Part shown: piece after piece, positions 33,788 through 42,957 of the stretch
Layout of the letters: each line of letters begins with the position of its first letter
Numbering within the stretch: position 1 is the first letter of the stretch
From: an uncultured Prevotellaceae bacterium
Lineage (GTDB): Bacteria; Bacteroidota; Bacteroidia; Bacteroidales; Muribaculaceae
Assembly: GCA_900319525.1 (NCBI GenBank)
Contig: ONOU01000003.1
Location: 62,001-126,000 of the forward strand
Direction: 5' to 3'
Length of the DNA stretch: 64,000 nt
Notes under the pieces: generated by a model
The model's input: only the letters and a program-made list of their open reading frames with translations
What the model was told of the DNA's origin: nothing
Database searches by the model: none
Translations under genes and position numbers: made by a program

Positions 33788-34996
33788 ATGGCAAAACCAC
33801 GTATTTTCATTAATATGCATTATATGGAGCTGGGCGGTGCCGAAAGGGCACTCGTCGGCCTCCTTAACGCATTGGATACCGACAGGGTTGATGTTGACCT
33901 CTTCTTGAATCAGCACACAGGTGAATTCATGCCGCTGATACCCAAGAAGATTAATCTGCTCCCCGAACGCCGTGGCTATAATGCCATCGAGCGACCAATG
34001 CTCCAGGTCTTGAAAGAAGGACAATATGGTATCGTGCGCGGACGGCTAAAAGCCCGCAAACTCCATAAGAAATACCATCGCTCATTGACGGATATAGAGA
34101 AGACCTTCGACTCCAGCGCCTTTCACTATGTCGCTGAATGTGTCCAGCCCTATCTGCAGTCTCTGGAAGACTTGGGCGAGTATGATTTGGCCATCAGCTT
34201 CTTGCAGCCTCACAACATCGTGCTCAACAAGGTGCGGGCCAAGAAAAAAATCGCGTGGATCCATACCGATTACTCTTCGGTTTTTGTAAATAGAGCGATG
34301 GAGTTGCCCGTGTGGGCTGGATTTGATTATATCGCCTCAATATCACAGGATTGTACTAAGTCGTTCCTGAGCGCTTTCCCCACATTGGAGAGCAAAATCA
34401 TTGAAATCGAGAATATCCTGTCAACGAGTTTCGTCCGTCACCAGGCTGCGTTGCAAGACGTGAGCCACGAGATGCTAAAGCCGGGATTCAATATCCTGTC
34501 GGTGGGCCGGTATTGCCATGCCAAGAATTATGACAATGTGCCAGACATTACCCGTCGACTGGTTGACAAGGGCTTTAATGACCTGCGGTGGTACATCATC
34601 GGCTTTGGTGGCGATGAACCCTTGATCCGTCAGCGGATTGCTGAGGCTGGAATGGAGGAGCATGTAATCCTGTTGGGCAAGAAGGATAATCCATATCCCT
34701 ATATCAAGGCCTGTGACGTCTATGCACAACCAAGCCGTTACGAAGGCAAGAGTGTGACAGTTCGTGAGGCTCAGGTTCTGTGTAAACCTGTTATTGTCAC
34801 CAGCTATCCCACCGCCAAGAGCCAAGTGCGTGATGGCGTGGATGGCATCATTGTCCCTCAAGATAACGAAGGCTGTGCCAACGGCATAGCAGAAGCCATC
34901 AGCAACGTATCCCGGCTCAAGGCCTGCGCTGCTTATCTTCAAGAGCACGACTACGGCAACGAACGTGAAGTGGAAAAGATATATAAGCTACTATGA
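33788..34996 (+). CDS. Glycosyltransferase family 4
   Basis: A 402-residue GT-B enzyme. The N-terminus has INMHYMELGGAERALVGLL; a central helical stretch is followed by AWIHTDYSSVF, the donor-domain start ILSVGRYCHAKNYDN, and PSRYEGKSVTVREAQ (E-x7-E). It resembles family 4 enzymes of exopolysaccharide loci. The stop overlaps the ATG of the next gene (TATGA at 34992-34996), so it is coupled to the acyltransferase. It ends the GC-rich block that began at 27835. Confidence 0.9.
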   Translation: MAKPRIFINMHYMELGGAERALVGLLNALDTDRVDVDLFLNQHTGEFMPLIPKKINLLPERRGYNAIERPMLQVLKEGQYGIVRGRLKARKLHKKYHRSLTDIEKTFDSSAFHYVAECVQPYLQSLEDLGEYDLAISFLQPHNIVLNKVRAKKKIAWIHTDYSSVFVNRAMELPVWAGFDYIASISQDCTKSFLSAFPTLESKIIEIENILSTSFVRHQAALQDVSHEMLKPGFNILSVGRYCHAKNYDNVPDITRRLVDKGFNDLRWYIIGFGGDEPLIRQRIAEAGMEEHVILLGKKDNPYPYIKACDVYAQPSRYEGKSVTVREAQVLCKPVIVTSYPTAKSQVRDGVDGIIVPQDNEGCANGIAEAISNVSRLKACAAYLQEHDYGNEREVEKIYKLL

Positions 34997-35979
34997 ACGC
35001 TGTGGCTCGGAATCATAGATTGGACTTATTGCGCGTGATTGCACTCATGATGATTATTCTGATGCATTCACCGATGCCTGATTCTGCACCTGGCTACGTC
35101 TTGTCTTGTCTTTCTTATCTGACTGCTCCAGGAATCGGTCTATTCTTTATGATTAGTGGAGCATTATTATTAGGCACAGAGCTGCCAATGGGTGTGTTCT
35201 TGAAAAAAAGATTCACAAAAGTTGTATTCCCTTTATTGTTCTGGACACTTTTTTATGTGGGAGACAAAGCTTTCCTTGAAGGCTGGGGAGCAGAACGCCT
35301 ATTAACGTCAGTTATTTCAATTCCTTTTTCGGCACAAGGGCATGGTGTATTATGGTTTATGTACACTTTAGCAGGCCTGTATCTTTTGGCTCCGATCTTA
35401 TCGAAATGGTTAAAAGCTGCATCTAAGGGAGAGGTGGAGTTCTATCTTCTCTTGTGGGCAATCACGCTTTTGTATCCGTATTTAAACAAGTTTTTAATTA
35501 TCAATGAAAGCAATACGGGCATACTTTATTATTTCTCGGGTTATCTGGGCTATTTCGTGTTAGGCTACTATCTGAATGAATATTATATATTTAAAGTATG
35601 GCATTTGGTGATTGCTCTATTGTTGGTGATTGGCATCCCTGTTGCACTATATGGTAGCGGCATTGAATTTGATTTCTATGAGATGCTATGGTACTTGTCT
35701 ATGCCGGTTGCATTGATGGCTTTTATTTGGCATGTATCAATCAGTAAGTGCCCAAATCATAAAATAGAATTTATTACGGAGGTAGCGAAGCTCTCATTTG
35801 GTATCTACCTCGTACATATATTTGTAATGAGAAGGGTATTGTATCAGGTGGATTTCTTGAGAGAATTGCCTGGTGTAATCCAAATTCCGGTAATATCAAT
35901 CACCACTTTCATAGTATCTCTCGTTCTTGTGTGGTTGATATCACGTTTGCCGTTCAGCAAATATTTAATAGGAGTATAA
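34993..35979 (+). CDS. Membrane acyltransferase (acyltransferase_3 family)
   Basis: A 328-residue membrane protein with about ten helices. The N-terminal motif RLDLLRVIALMMIILMHSPM has the family's Arg and His; GIGLFFMISGALLLGTELPM is the second conserved motif; and KLSFGIYLVHIFVMR is the usual last-helix motif. It probably O-acetylates a sugar of the glycan, before or after export. It overlaps genes on both sides (ATGA with the GT4; TAATG with the GT32). It is AT-rich, unlike the genes before it, so it may have been swapped in as a single gene. Confidence 0.88.
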   Translation: MNAVARNHRLDLLRVIALMMIILMHSPMPDSAPGYVLSCLSYLTAPGIGLFFMISGALLLGTELPMGVFLKKRFTKVVFPLLFWTLFYVGDKAFLEGWGAERLLTSVISIPFSAQGHGVLWFMYTLAGLYLLAPILSKWLKAASKGEVEFYLLLWAITLLYPYLNKFLIINESNTGILYYFSGYLGYFVLGYYLNEYYIFKVWHLVIALLLVIGIPVALYGSGIEFDFYEMLWYLSMPVALMAFIWHVSISKCPNHKIEFITEVAKLSFGIYLVHIFVMRRVLYQVDFLRELPGVIQIPVISITTFIVSLVLVWLISRLPFSKYLIGV

Positions 35980-36722
35980 TGATTCCCAAGACAATACATT
36001 ACTGCTGGTTTGGCCGTAACCCATTGCCTGACAGTGCAGTCAAGTGCATCAACAGCTGGCGTAAGTTCTTCCCTGATTACGAAATCAAGGAGTGGAACGA
36101 AGACAACTTTGATGTGAACAGTATCCCTTATACCGCCGAGGCCTATGAGGCTCGTAAATATGCCTTTGTGAGCGACTATGCCCGCTTTTGGATCCTCTAT
36201 CACCATGGTGGAGTCTATTTTGACACCGATGTAGAAGTCATCAAACCGATGGACGACATCCTCGAGAAAGGCCCCTTCATGGGAATCGAAGTGGAATGTG
36301 GTGATCGGCAACACTATCCAATGGTGGCTCCTGGCTTGGGCATTGCAGTAGAGGCCGGTCACATTGTGTATAAAAAGATGATAGATTACTACTCTCAGGT
36401 GCATTTCATGGGCTCAAATGGCATGTTGGATCATGAAACAGTAGTGCCTAGGACAACTCGAGTGCTTGTCGAATCGGGCTTGCAACCAAGTAATGATCTA
36501 CAAGAGGTAGCAGGCATTTGGATTTATCCGAAGGATTTTTTCAATCCTCTTGACTCGTTGACAGGCCGTATCTATAAGACAAACAATACCCGCTCCATTC
36601 ACTGGTATATGGCCTCATGGCAAGATGGTGGGTCTCTCAGGAAGAGCCTTTCCCGTTTGTCTCATCGACTGTTCGGAATGCGTCTGCACCGCATTAAAGA
36701 ATGGCTGATGAATAAGATTTGA
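35979..36722 (+). CDS. Glycosyltransferase family 32 (DXD sugar-binding)
   Basis: A 247-residue GT-A enzyme. It opens MIPKTIHYCWFGRNPLPD, has AFVSDYARFWILYHHGGVYF and the metal motif DTDVEVIKPM, all typical of GT32 (OCH1/capsular polysaccharide synthesis type). The start is ATG 35979, overlapping the acyltransferase stop by one base (TAATG), and it matches the conserved family N-terminus exactly. The C-terminal part has SIHWYMASWQDG, usual in this family. It transfers a hexose or N-acetylhexosamine with retention of configuration (family knowledge). Confidence 0.9.
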   Translation: MIPKTIHYCWFGRNPLPDSAVKCINSWRKFFPDYEIKEWNEDNFDVNSIPYTAEAYEARKYAFVSDYARFWILYHHGGVYFDTDVEVIKPMDDILEKGPFMGIEVECGDRQHYPMVAPGLGIAVEAGHIVYKKMIDYYSQVHFMGSNGMLDHETVVPRTTRVLVESGLQPSNDLQEVAGIWIYPKDFFNPLDSLTGRIYKTNNTRSIHWYMASWQDGGSLRKSLSRLSHRLFGMRLHRIKEWLMNKI

Positions 36723-36756
36723 TGTATATGCACAAGAAATAATATAACTAAATTAT

Positions 36757-37947
36757 ATGCAACCAATTGATTTTCTATCTCCGTGGTACTTTTCTACGGC
36801 CTATCATATATTGTTTTTGATTCTCTCGTGGATTACAGTGCTCTATCATATTGGATCTTCCCAACAGAAGATTATTCGTACTGAGAGCACTCCCATGCAG
36901 GGAATGGCCCTGCTGTTGACACTGGCTATTGCGTTCTTCATTGGCTTGAGACCTAGTAATAAGATCTTCGGTGATATGGGCTCTTATAGGCATAGCTTCG
37001 AGAATGTGATTGCTGGATACAGGCCGATGAGCCTCCATACCGAGTGGCTGTGGGATAATCTCATGTACTTCTGTAAAAGCATTGGTTTCAGCTCTACAGA
37101 GTTTTTTCTCATGGTTGATATCGTATACTTTTTTGGCATGTTTATCTGCGCTTTGTTATTGATGCGCAAGAATTTATGGATAGCCATGATGTTTTTCTTC
37201 ACGGCATTCTCAACATATTCCTTTGGTACCAACGGAATACGTAATGGCATGTCCAGTAGTATCGAATTGGTGGCGATTACGCTATTGACAATGGACAAGA
37301 CAAAACATGTTCTTGCTTATGTCCTCATGTTTATTGCATTCAGTATTCATCGTTCAACGATTCTTCCTAGTGCAGCAGCAATCGCCTCACTCTATTTTAT
37401 TAAAGACACCAAAATCGCTATCCGCTTCTGGATTGCGTCCATCGGAATCTCGCTAGTGGCAGGACCAATGGTTGAACAATTTTTTGCGGCGTTGGGTTTT
37501 GACGACCGCATGAGCAATTATGCAAGTTCCAATCGAGAAGAGGGTTCTATGGAACAATTTAGTCAAAGTGGTTTTCGTTGGGACTTTTTGTTGTATAGCG
37601 CAGCTCCGGTTGCCATGATTTGGTACGTCACCCGCTATCGCAGGTTTACTGATAGGGCGTTCATCTTCATTGCCAATATCTATCTTCTCTGTAACGCGTT
37701 TTGGGTGATGGTTATCCGGTCAGCGTTCTCCAATCGTTTCGCATACCTGTCATGGTTCATTTACCCCATTGTCATGGCGTATCCGCTGTTGCGTATGAAT
37801 ATTTGGAAAGATCAGGACCGTAAAACTGCTCTTATCTTTTTCCTCTATTCCGGTTTTACTTTCTTCATGTTCTTTATTTACTATTTTGGCACTGGACAGG
37901 GCTTTAATGGCTTCGACCAGTATTGGTGGCGACTTAATCCAGATTAA
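36757..37947 (+). CDS. EpsG-like polysaccharide polymerase (Wzy role)
   Basis: A 396-residue membrane protein with about ten helices. It has the EpsG-family layout: a short N-terminal helix, then the soluble loop GLRPSNKIFGDMGSYRHSFE, EWLWDNLMYFCKSIGF, and the motif SFGTNGIRNGMSSSIELVA, in which GIRNGM is characteristic. SIHRSTILPSAAAI follows. It is the only polymerase candidate in the locus and would join repeat units in the periplasm after flipping. It lies between a GT32 gene and a GT2 gene. Its composition is intermediate. Confidence 0.85.
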   Translation: MQPIDFLSPWYFSTAYHILFLILSWITVLYHIGSSQQKIIRTESTPMQGMALLLTLAIAFFIGLRPSNKIFGDMGSYRHSFENVIAGYRPMSLHTEWLWDNLMYFCKSIGFSSTEFFLMVDIVYFFGMFICALLLMRKNLWIAMMFFFTAFSTYSFGTNGIRNGMSSSIELVAITLLTMDKTKHVLAYVLMFIAFSIHRSTILPSAAAIASLYFIKDTKIAIRFWIASIGISLVAGPMVEQFFAALGFDDRMSNYASSNREEGSMEQFSQSGFRWDFLLYSAAPVAMIWYVTRYRRFTDRAFIFIANIYLLCNAFWVMVIRSAFSNRFAYLSWFIYPIVMAYPLLRMNIWKDQDRKTALIFFLYSGFTFFMFFIYYFGTGQGFNGFDQYWWRLNPD

Positions 37948-37964
37948 GAAATTTTTGATCATAA

Positions 37965-38879
37965 ATGAGTGGCATGAAGACATTAACTATCTTTACTCCA
38001 GCATTTAACCGCGCCCATACGATTGGTCGTACTTATCAAAGCCTGTGTCGACAGACGTGCAAAGACTTCTGCTGGCTGATAGTGGATGATGGTTCCACCG
38101 ATAATACCCGTGAACTGGTTGAGGGGTGGGTCGCCGAGGGTAAGATTTCCATTCAATACATCTATCAGGACAATCAAGGAATGCACGGAGCCCATAATAC
38201 GGCATATCACAATATCGATACACCACTTAATACATGCATTGATAGCGATGACTATATGCCAGACGATGCTGTAGAGAAGATTCTAAAGTGCTGGACTGAA
38301 TGTGGCAATGATATAGTTGCGGGCATCATTGGCCTGGATGTGACCGAAGAGGGCCGGGTGATCGGAACCCGCTTCCCCAATGGGATGACGACAACAACCC
38401 TGCAAGGGTTCTATCAAAAAGGAGGCAAGGGTGACAAGAAATTGGTCTATCGTACGGATGTCATTAAACGCTATCCTGATTATCCCCTTTTTGAAGGCGA
38501 GCGCTATGTGGGGCTAGCCTACAAGTATATGCTCATCGATCAAGATTATGAGCTGATCACGCTAAATGAGCCCCTTGTGGTTGTTGAGTACCAGCAGGAT
38601 GGTTCCAGCTTCAATATGTTCAAACAATATTGGAACAATCCTCGAGGCTTCGCATTTTTCCGCAGAACTGAGATGAAAGTGACAAATAGCCTAAAGAGAA
38701 AATTGCAAGTCTGCACCCACTATGTCTCAAGCAGTATCATCGCACATAACTGGCGGTTCATTCAAGAAAGTCCGGAGAAATTGCTGACTGTCTTGTGCAT
38801 TCCAAGTGGGATAGCTTTATACTTGCTGATAAGGTCTAAGGTGAAACGCAATGTCCAGATGAGCGTTATCAATAAGTAA
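37965..38879 (+). CDS. Glycosyltransferase family 2
   Basis: A 304-residue GT2 enzyme with LTIFTPAFNRAHTIGRTYQS, VDDGSTDNTREL and the metal motif CIDSDDYMPDDAV. The N-terminal pattern with FNR and the later GGKGDKKLVYRTDV point to a subgroup different from the neighbouring GT2s. It starts 17 bases after the polymerase gene; ATG 37974 is an alternative start. Its C-terminus has a hydrophobic segment (ALYLLIRSKVKR) that may anchor it to the membrane. Confidence 0.9.
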   Translation: MSGMKTLTIFTPAFNRAHTIGRTYQSLCRQTCKDFCWLIVDDGSTDNTRELVEGWVAEGKISIQYIYQDNQGMHGAHNTAYHNIDTPLNTCIDSDDYMPDDAVEKILKCWTECGNDIVAGIIGLDVTEEGRVIGTRFPNGMTTTTLQGFYQKGGKGDKKLVYRTDVIKRYPDYPLFEGERYVGLAYKYMLIDQDYELITLNEPLVVVEYQQDGSSFNMFKQYWNNPRGFAFFRRTEMKVTNSLKRKLQVCTHYVSSSIIAHNWRFIQESPEKLLTVLCIPSGIALYLLIRSKVKRNVQMSVINK

Positions 38880-38892
38880 TGTAATCATTATC

Positions 38893-39978
38893 ATGAGAAT
38901 CCTGCACGTTATCACCTCGTTATATACAGGAGGAGCCGAACATCTGCTGGTTGATCTACTGCCATTGTTGAAAGATAATGGAAAGAATCAAGTTGATCTT
39001 TTGTTAATCAATGGAGTTGAAACAGCTTTCAAAAAAGCGATCCAACAAGCAGGGATACAAGTGTTTTCTTTGTCATCGACGAATGATGTCTATAATCCGA
39101 AGAATATATTCAGGATGCGGACATATCTGCGGAATTATGACATTATACATACGCATAATACCGCATGCCAATTCTTTGTCCCAGTAGCACAACTGATGAC
39201 AGCCTCAACAGCGCTACTTGTTACTACCGAACACAGTTCTTCTAATCGACGACGTTCCAGTTGGTGGCTCAAGCCCATTGATTGTTGGATGTACAATCAG
39301 TATAGAGCCATCATTTGTATAGCAGATCAACCTCGCAAAAATCTTGAAGCATATATTGGCAAAAAACCATCGTTGTTGACAATCAATAATGGCGTGAATA
39401 TTCAACGTTTTGTTCGATCTGTCAAGGACATCAGTGCACAAGATAGTTTTGTCATAACAATGGTCGCAGCTATACGCGCTGAAAAAGATCATGCAACTTT
39501 GCTGAAATCGTTAACTCACTTACCTGATAACTATAGGCTTCAGATTGTGGGTGGAGGTGAGAAAGTAAATTGCGAAAACTTAAAAGCACATTGTGAGGAA
39601 TTAGGCCTTGAGAATCGTGTTGTTTTCATGGGGGTGCGTCAAGACATCCCTGATATCTTGGAAAAGAGCGATATCTTGGTTCTTTCATCTCATTGGGAGG
39701 GATTGTCGCTCTCCAGCATCGAAGGTATGGCTAGCGGCCGACCATTTATCGCTAGTGACGTGGATGGCCTGCGCGAAATCGTGGGTGGAGCAGGCATGCT
39801 TTTCCCTCATGGAGATGATAAGGAACTGGCCCGCCAAATTCAATTTTTATGTGAGCATCCTGATGAATATCGAGAAGTGGCCCGGCGTTGCCAAGATCGA
39901 GCAAGACAGTATGACATCTCAATCATGGCAAATAATTATTTAGATCTTTATCATAGTTTGTTCAACCCCAAAGGTTAA
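38893..39978 (+). CDS. Glycosyltransferase family 4
   Basis: A 361-residue GT-B enzyme: ILHVITSLYTGGAEHLLVDL at the N-terminus, IIHTHNTACQFFVP, the donor-domain start VAAIRAEKDHATLLK, LQIVGGGEKVNCENLK and the E-x7-E site SSHWEGLSLSSIEGMA. It is AT-rich. It begins the 38.9-44.1 kb AT-rich block that also contains the decayed GT2. The product resembles family 4 enzymes that transfer hexoses to lipid-linked intermediates. Confidence 0.9.
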   Translation: MRILHVITSLYTGGAEHLLVDLLPLLKDNGKNQVDLLLINGVETAFKKAIQQAGIQVFSLSSTNDVYNPKNIFRMRTYLRNYDIIHTHNTACQFFVPVAQLMTASTALLVTTEHSSSNRRRSSWWLKPIDCWMYNQYRAIICIADQPRKNLEAYIGKKPSLLTINNGVNIQRFVRSVKDISAQDSFVITMVAAIRAEKDHATLLKSLTHLPDNYRLQIVGGGEKVNCENLKAHCEELGLENRVVFMGVRQDIPDILEKSDILVLSSHWEGLSLSSIEGMASGRPFIASDVDGLREIVGGAGMLFPHGDDKELARQIQFLCEHPDEYREVARRCQDRARQYDISIMANNYLDLYHSLFNPKG

Positions 39979-39992
39979 CAATCCCTTTTTGC

Positions 39993-40784
39993 ATGGCAAG
40001 GATTTCCGTAATTATGGGTATATATAATTGCGCTTCAACACTTGTTGAGGCACTTGATTCACTCTATGCCCAAACTTATCAAGATTTTAAGATTATTTTG
40101 TGTGAAGACGGTTCAACAGATGATACTTTTGAAGTTGCACAACAATATGCATCACGCCATGATAATATTGTTCTGATCCGTAACGACAAAAACATGGGTC
40201 TTAATTACACACTTAATCGTTGTCTGGAGCTAGTCGATACCGAGTATGTTGCGCGAATGGATGGCGATGACATTTCACTGCCCACTCGTTTTGAGAAAGA
40301 AATCACATTTCTTGAAAATCACCCAGAATATGCCTTGGTTAGTTGTCCCATGATTTATTTTGACGAGAATGGCGATTTTAAAACTGGAAGAGCAACAGCC
40401 GAGCCTGAGAAGGAGAACTTTATCAAAGGTGAGACATTTTGCCACGCTCCTGTTTTAATCCGGCATAATGCAATAATGGCTGTCGGAGGATACACAGTTT
40501 CAGAGTATCTTTTGAGGCTGGAAGATCAGCATCTATGGCTGAAGTTATACCAAGCAGGCTATAAAGGATATAATATACAGGAACCGTTATATAAAATGCG
40601 TGATGGTCGCAATGCAACTCGTCGTCGAGATTTTATCACCCGACGTAATGAGGCATATATGAGATTGCTTATTTGCAGAGCATTTAAGCTCTCTTGGTGG
40701 CATTATCCCGAGAGTTTTATTGTTCCCTTTGTCAAATGGATTATGCCTGTGTCAATATATGAAAGAATTCATCGTGCAGAATAA
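39993..40784 (+). CDS. Glycosyltransferase family 2
   Basis: A 263-residue GT2 enzyme, shorter than its neighbours. Motifs: ISVIMGIYNCASTLVEALDS, CEDGSTDDT, and the metal motif RMDGDDISLPTRFEKE. This MGIYN...ARMDGDD pattern marks a subgroup common in O-antigen loci. It ends in a short helical part (ICRAFKLSWWHYPES). It is AT-rich and lies 14 bases after the GT4 stop and nine bases before the next GT2. Confidence 0.9.
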   Translation: MARISVIMGIYNCASTLVEALDSLYAQTYQDFKIILCEDGSTDDTFEVAQQYASRHDNIVLIRNDKNMGLNYTLNRCLELVDTEYVARMDGDDISLPTRFEKEITFLENHPEYALVSCPMIYFDENGDFKTGRATAEPEKENFIKGETFCHAPVLIRHNAIMAVGGYTVSEYLLRLEDQHLWLKLYQAGYKGYNIQEPLYKMRDGRNATRRRDFITRRNEAYMRLLICRAFKLSWWHYPESFIVPFVKWIMPVSIYERIHRAE

Positions 40785-40793
40785 ATATGTCTT

Positions 40794-41837
40794 ATGAAGA
40801 AGCCGTTGGTATCTATTGTGATTCCTGTTTATAACGTGGAAAAGTATCTAAAAGAGTGTTTGGACTCAGTCATTGCCCAAACATACAATAATCTTGAGAT
40901 TATTTGTGTTAATGATGGATCTCCAGATCAGTCAATAAAAATATTGAGAGCATACGCAAATCAAGACAAGAGGATTAAGGTTGTTGAAATAGAGAATCAA
41001 GGGCTCTCTGGAGCTCGGAATGTGGGTACATCAATTTGTACAGGAGAATATCTGATGTATTTGGATAGTGATGATTGGGTAGATAAGACTACAATCGAAT
41101 CGTCTGTAAGAATAATGCTTGAGACCAAGGTTGATTTGGTTTTATGGAATTATGTTAAGGAATATACGAATGCATCAAAAGCAGTTGATGTTTTTACAAA
41201 GAGTCGAGTGTTCAAAGGGGATGCTTTCGTTCAATTGCATCAACAATTAATAGGGTTGGTGGGTAAACAACTGCGTAATCCTGCTCACTGTGATTCAATT
41301 TCAACAGCGTGGGGCAAGTTATACAAGACGAATATTGTCAAGGAAAATAGTATATCATTTGTAGATACAAAGATAATAGGAACCGAAGATCTTTTATTTA
41401 ATGCTGAGTATTTTAATTTTTGTCAATCTGCAGCAGCGCTCTCAGCAAGATTTAATCATTATAGAAAACAAAATTCCGATTCGTTGGCAAGGCAATACAA
41501 GCCTCATCTATATGAACAATGGAAGGAGTTACATAGACGTCTTGGGAGTGTATGTGCTGATAGAGATTATTTAGCCAAGTCTGTTTCTAATAGAAGCGCT
41601 TTAAGCATTATCGGGCTCGGAATCAATTTGATTTTAGCACCTATTTCTTTTAATCAGAAATATTTAAAGTTAAAAAAAATATTGAAGGAACCGCGATTTA
41701 ATCGGTCGCTAAGAAATATAGAGATTGCTAATATGCCAATCCACTGGAAAGTTCTTTTTGGTTCTGCTAGATTTCAATTGACATTTTTTGTGTTGATTTT
41801 ATTTTATGTGATTACAGGAATTACTCATCGTCATTAA
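40794..41837 (+). CDS. Glycosyltransferase family 2
   Basis: A 347-residue GT2 enzyme: VSIVIPVYNVEKYLKECLDS, NDGSPDQSIKI, and LDSDDWVDKTT. The C-terminal part (IIGTEDLLFNAEYFNFC, then a late hydrophobic stretch LTFFVLILFYVITGI) is closely similar to the broken gene that follows. It is AT-rich. After it the reading frames fall apart, so this gene is the intact member of a duplicated pair. Confidence 0.9.
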   Translation: MKKPLVSIVIPVYNVEKYLKECLDSVIAQTYNNLEIICVNDGSPDQSIKILRAYANQDKRIKVVEIENQGLSGARNVGTSICTGEYLMYLDSDDWVDKTTIESSVRIMLETKVDLVLWNYVKEYTNASKAVDVFTKSRVFKGDAFVQLHQQLIGLVGKQLRNPAHCDSISTAWGKLYKTNIVKENSISFVDTKIIGTEDLLFNAEYFNFCQSAAALSARFNHYRKQNSDSLARQYKPHLYEQWKELHRRLGSVCADRDYLAKSVSNRSALSIIGLGINLILAPISFNQKYLKLKKILKEPRFNRSLRNIEIANMPIHWKVLFGSARFQLTFFVLILFYVITGITHRH

Positions 41838-41919
41838 ATCTAATAATATTGTTTCTGATTTGTGATTGGTGAAATGATTATTGGGGCATTAAGTGTTTTG
41901 ATATCTGGCTTTAATTGAT

Positions 41920-42871
41920 TTACTCTTAGATTTAGTTAAGAAAGCAAACGTTAGGCAATGATCTTGAGATTATAGTTGTGAGTGATGGCAGAACTGATTA
42001 CTTAGAGATGATATTGATGGATTATGTATCTAAAGATAAGAGGTTGATAGCTTTAACCATATCTAATTCAGGAGTGTCTAATGCCCGAAATATGGGGATT
42101 TCACATAAAAGGAGATTATGTGATGTTTGTAGATGCTGATGATTGGTTAGAACAGGAATGTGTGGCTAAGCTGTTATCGTTTAATGAAGGAATATGCGAC
42201 ATCCTAATGTTTCCATATATAAGTGAGCGAGAGAAGGTTTTGATCTATTTGATAATAATAGAATATTCAACAAAGAAGAATGCATGCAACTGTCTCGCGG
42301 AATGATCGGGCCAATTAACAAAGAAGTGACATCTCCAAAATCATTGGATTCTAATGGAACAGTGTGGAGTAAATTGTATAAACGAAGTTTATGCAAGGTC
42401 TGGAATTTATTGATTTAAAGATAATAGGTACTGCCGAGGATTCTCTTTTTAATGTGTTTGCATTTAAACGGGCTGAATCAATTGGGTACTGTAAAGAGTG
42501 TTATTACCATTACCGTAAGAGTAATGAGACATCTTTGACTTCAGGATTCATCCCCGATTTAAAAGAAAAATGGAAATCTCTATTTGCAATTATGGCTGAA
42601 AACATATCTGATAGAGATGAGAAGGAGGCTTTGCAAAATAGACGAGCATTAGGTGTCCTTGGGCTCTCAATCAATGCCATTGAATCTTGTGAACCGAAGC
42701 AACAAGTTTCTGAGCTGTTAAATGATGATGATTATGCATTACCGCTTGAGAGATTAGATCTTCAATATTTACCGATTTATTGGAAATTTTTTCTATGCTG
42801 CTAGAAAGAAATGGACATTAGTGATAGTGTTGATTATGCGCTGTATTCAGTTCATTCGTCTGCATGGATAA
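41920..42871 (+). pseudogene. Decayed GT2 glycosyltransferase (multiple frameshifts)
   Basis: Pieces of one GT2 can be followed in changing frames: a CLDSV-like remnant near 41920-41955; NDLEIIVVSDGRTDY from 41957 through SNSGVSNARNMGIS; after a shift near 42100, GDYVMFVDADDWLEQE; then MQLSRGMIGPINKE and VWSKLYKRS from about 42284; after another shift near 42390, EFIDLKIIGTAEDSLFNVF; and after a further shift at the T run near 42785, FYAARKKWTLVIVLIM to a stop at 42869-42871. Each piece lines up in order with the intact GT2 at 40794. The N-terminal PVYN strand is missing. The remains suggest a recent duplicate or a donor-cassette gene now inactive. Confidence 0.85.
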
Positions 42872-42921
42872 TAAGAATTAATCTTGATGATGTGGATGTT
42901 TTTGACAAAATTTGCCAGCTT

Positions 42922-42951
42922 TTGATCTTATTGTAAAACAATATACATTTG
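42922..42951 (+). promoter_or_regulatory. Internal promoter after the pseudogene
   Basis: -33 TTG (42922-42924), a 19-bp spacer and -7 TACATTTG (42944-42951) match the consensus exactly. The transcript should start within a base or two of ATG 42958, so the message may be leaderless. It could restore expression of the downstream genes past the broken GT2. Confidence 0.6.
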
Positions 42952-42957
42952 ATTTGA

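Noticed and set aside
42081..42305. A small intact gene of 74 codons
   Set aside because: Its sequence GDYVMFVDADDW is the central part of a GT2 and joins other pieces in different frames, so it is a pseudogene fragment.
42391..42804. An intact gene of 137 codons
   Set aside because: It lines up with the C-terminal half of the GT2 at 40794 and lacks the catalytic N-terminal half.
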